From assembly GCA_025062175.1 (NCBI GenBank), contig JANXAX010000036.1:1-13663 (forward strand): a stretch of DNA of 13,663 nt, written 5' to 3'. The stretch's first letter is position 1; each line of letters begins with the position of its first letter. The DNA is from Anaerolineae bacterium (GTDB taxonomy: Bacteria > Chloroflexota > Anaerolineae > 4572-78 > NAK82). Of this stretch, positions 12,440 through 13,663 are shown one piece after another. The notes beneath the pieces were generated by a model that saw nothing but the letters and a program-made list of their open reading frames with translations, searched no databases and was not told the origin of the DNA. A program made the translations under genes and the position numbers.

Positions 12440-13663
12440 CTATAGCGCAGGCGGCGCTGCGTCCTCAGGGGCAACGCCGTTGTGCGGCAGGGAAACGATG
12501 AACCTGCTGCCGGCGCCTGGAGTGGACTCGGCACGGACGTGCCCCCCGTGCGCTTCGACCACCCGGCGTACGATGTACAATCCCAGGCCACTGCCATGGC
12601 GTGGCCTGGGTATGCCAACAGGTTGTTCGGGAACGCGGTAGAATTTATCGAACACGTGCTCCAGCTCGGACGCCGGAATGCCGATGCCGTTGTCGCTCAC
12701 GGTGACGTTGACTTCATAGGGCGTCGCCTGCACCGCCACACTTACTTCGCCCTCGGATGGGGTGAATTTGATCGCATTGTCGAGCAAGTTGATGAGCGCT
12801 TGTTCCAGCCAGTCGGCATCACCGAGGATGCTGACAGGCTCGTCCGGCAGCTGGGTGCGCACGGTGATCTGTTTCTCCGCTGCCAGCAGGCGCAGGCGAT
12901 GCACCGCGCGCGCCACCAGCGCGTCCAGCGCCACTGGCTGGCTCGCCAACTGTAGTTCGGCGTGCTCCAGGCGCGTCGCGTTGAGCAGATTGTTGACCAT
13001 GAGGATGAGGCGCTCGTTCTGTCGCTGGATGATCTCCAGAAACTCGCGCGCTGTTTCGCCTTCCAGCGGCTCATCCTCCAGCAGCAAGCTCACCGAGCTC
13101 TGGATGCAGGTCAACGGTGTGCGCAGCTCGTGCGAGACGATCGCCAGGAATTCATCTTGGCGCCGCTTTTCGGCGAGGAGCTGGGTATAGAGGCGTGCGT
13201 TCTCGATCGCCACCGCCACCTGCGAAGCCGCCACGGTGAGCAAGCGCTCGTGGTCCGAAGTAAACGCGTCCGGCTGAGTGTGGTCGATGTTGAGCACGCC
13301 GATCAGCCGCCCGCGCACCTGTAGGGGCACGGCTAACAGGCAGCGCACCTCGGGATCGAAAGTTACATAATCTGGGTAGGCATGGGTATCGGGTACGTAG
13401 AGCGGTTGTAGGGAGGCGGCAACTTTTCCGGCGACACCCTCACCCATTGCCAACTGTGCCATCTGGCGCCACTCCGGCTTCAGCCCGGCGGCAGCTTGGA
13501 TCTCCAGCATCTGATTGGCAGAGTTGAGCAGGAAGACGCAACAACCGCGACACTTCAAGGCATTGCGGATGGCGTGCACTACTGTCTCCAGCGTTTCATC
13601 CAGCTGCAAGCTGCTGGTGACCTCTTGGGCGACCTGATACAGCGTGGAAACCTCTTCCAGCTT
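12440..13663 (-). CDS. Soluble GAF-domain sensor histidine kinase (5' end beyond window)
   Basis: The frame stays open to the right edge, so this is the C-terminal 407 residues of a longer protein; the TTG at 13609 is internal to the conserved sequence and is not the start. The visible part begins with a helix reading LYQVAQEVTSSLQLDETL. A GAF domain (about residues 19-160) follows, a sensor fold that binds small molecules or redox cofactors. Next comes an H-box with phospho-acceptor H178 (VSHELRTP), then an ATPase domain with N296, DNGIG at 324-328 and GSGLGL at 357-362. All catalytic boxes look intact. No membrane segment is visible. C38, C41 and C42 cluster at the start of the GAF domain. 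No receiver domain follows at the C-terminus, and no partner regulator gene is next to it in the window. It converges on the ABC operon, and any link to that operon is unproven. Confidence 0.92.
   Translation of the reverse strand, partial: KLEEVSTLYQVAQEVTSSLQLDETLETVVHAIRNALKCRGCCVFLLNSANQMLEIQAAAGLKPEWRQMAQLAMGEGVAGKVAASLQPLYVPDTHAYPDYVTFDPEVRCLLAVPLQVRGRLIGVLNIDHTQPDAFTSDHERLLTVAASQVAVAIENARLYTQLLAEKRRQDEFLAIVSHELRTPLTCIQSSVSLLLEDEPLEGETAREFLEIIQRQNERLILMVNNLLNATRLEHAELQLASQPVALDALVARAVHRLRLLAAEKQITVRTQLPDEPVSILGDADWLEQALINLLDNAIKFTPSEGEVSVAVQATPYEVNVTVSDNGIGIPASELEHVFDKFYRVPEQPVGIPRPRHGSGLGLYIVRRVVEAHGGHVRAESTPGAGSRFIVSLPHNGVAPEDAAPPAL

Overview
The window is GC-rich, densely coded bacterial DNA, most probably from a member of the Chloroflexota (inference, moderate confidence). 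The main clue is the Thr/Pro-rich 'TPTPSP' linker after the lipidation cysteine of the solute-binding lipoprotein. Tandem soluble GAF histidine kinases and TPR/J-domain/GrpE neighbourhoods also fit. I see no rRNA, tRNA, CRISPR array, transposase or phage gene.

Left block, minus strand (about 5008 down to 1): one tightly packed operon behind a textbook sigma-70-type promoter (TTGACA, 16 nt, TATAAT). In order it encodes a single-domain response regulator, a six-helix membrane histidine kinase carrying the RegB/PrrB quinone-site heptapeptide GGxxNPF, a 719-residue TPR protein, a small J-domain-like protein whose HPD motif reads HPP, and a GrpE-type nucleotide exchange factor that runs off the left edge. 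Genes overlap or lie 14-30 nt apart. The operon therefore joins a possible redox or quinone sensor to the co-chaperones of an Hsp70 machine. A DnaK/Hsp70 gene may lie just beyond position 1, but it is not visible.

Middle (5009-6009): about 1 kb without a convincing gene, separating the two divergent operons. It holds a dispersed hairpin repeat, then a plus-strand promoter (TTGACA, 18 nt, TATACT) with an imperfect palindrome between and over its elements, then an unusually long leader of about 455 nt.

Central block, plus strand (6010-12202): a complete five-gene ABC importer operon. It encodes a Tat-type lipoprotein solute-binding protein, two MalF/MalG-type permeases and two different MalK-type ATPases. 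A perfect 17-bp inverted repeat follows the binding-protein gene. The two ATPases are complementary in their defects: the first lacks a normal LSGGQ signature and the second lacks the switch histidine. The predicted heterodimer would have one consensus and one degenerate ATP site. The layout and the paired defects recall the glycerol importer GlpSTPQV, but the substrate is not proven.

Right edge, minus strand (12440-13663): the C-terminal part of a soluble GAF-domain histidine kinase that converges on the ABC operon. The 237-bp gap between them holds two more copies of the hairpin repeat.
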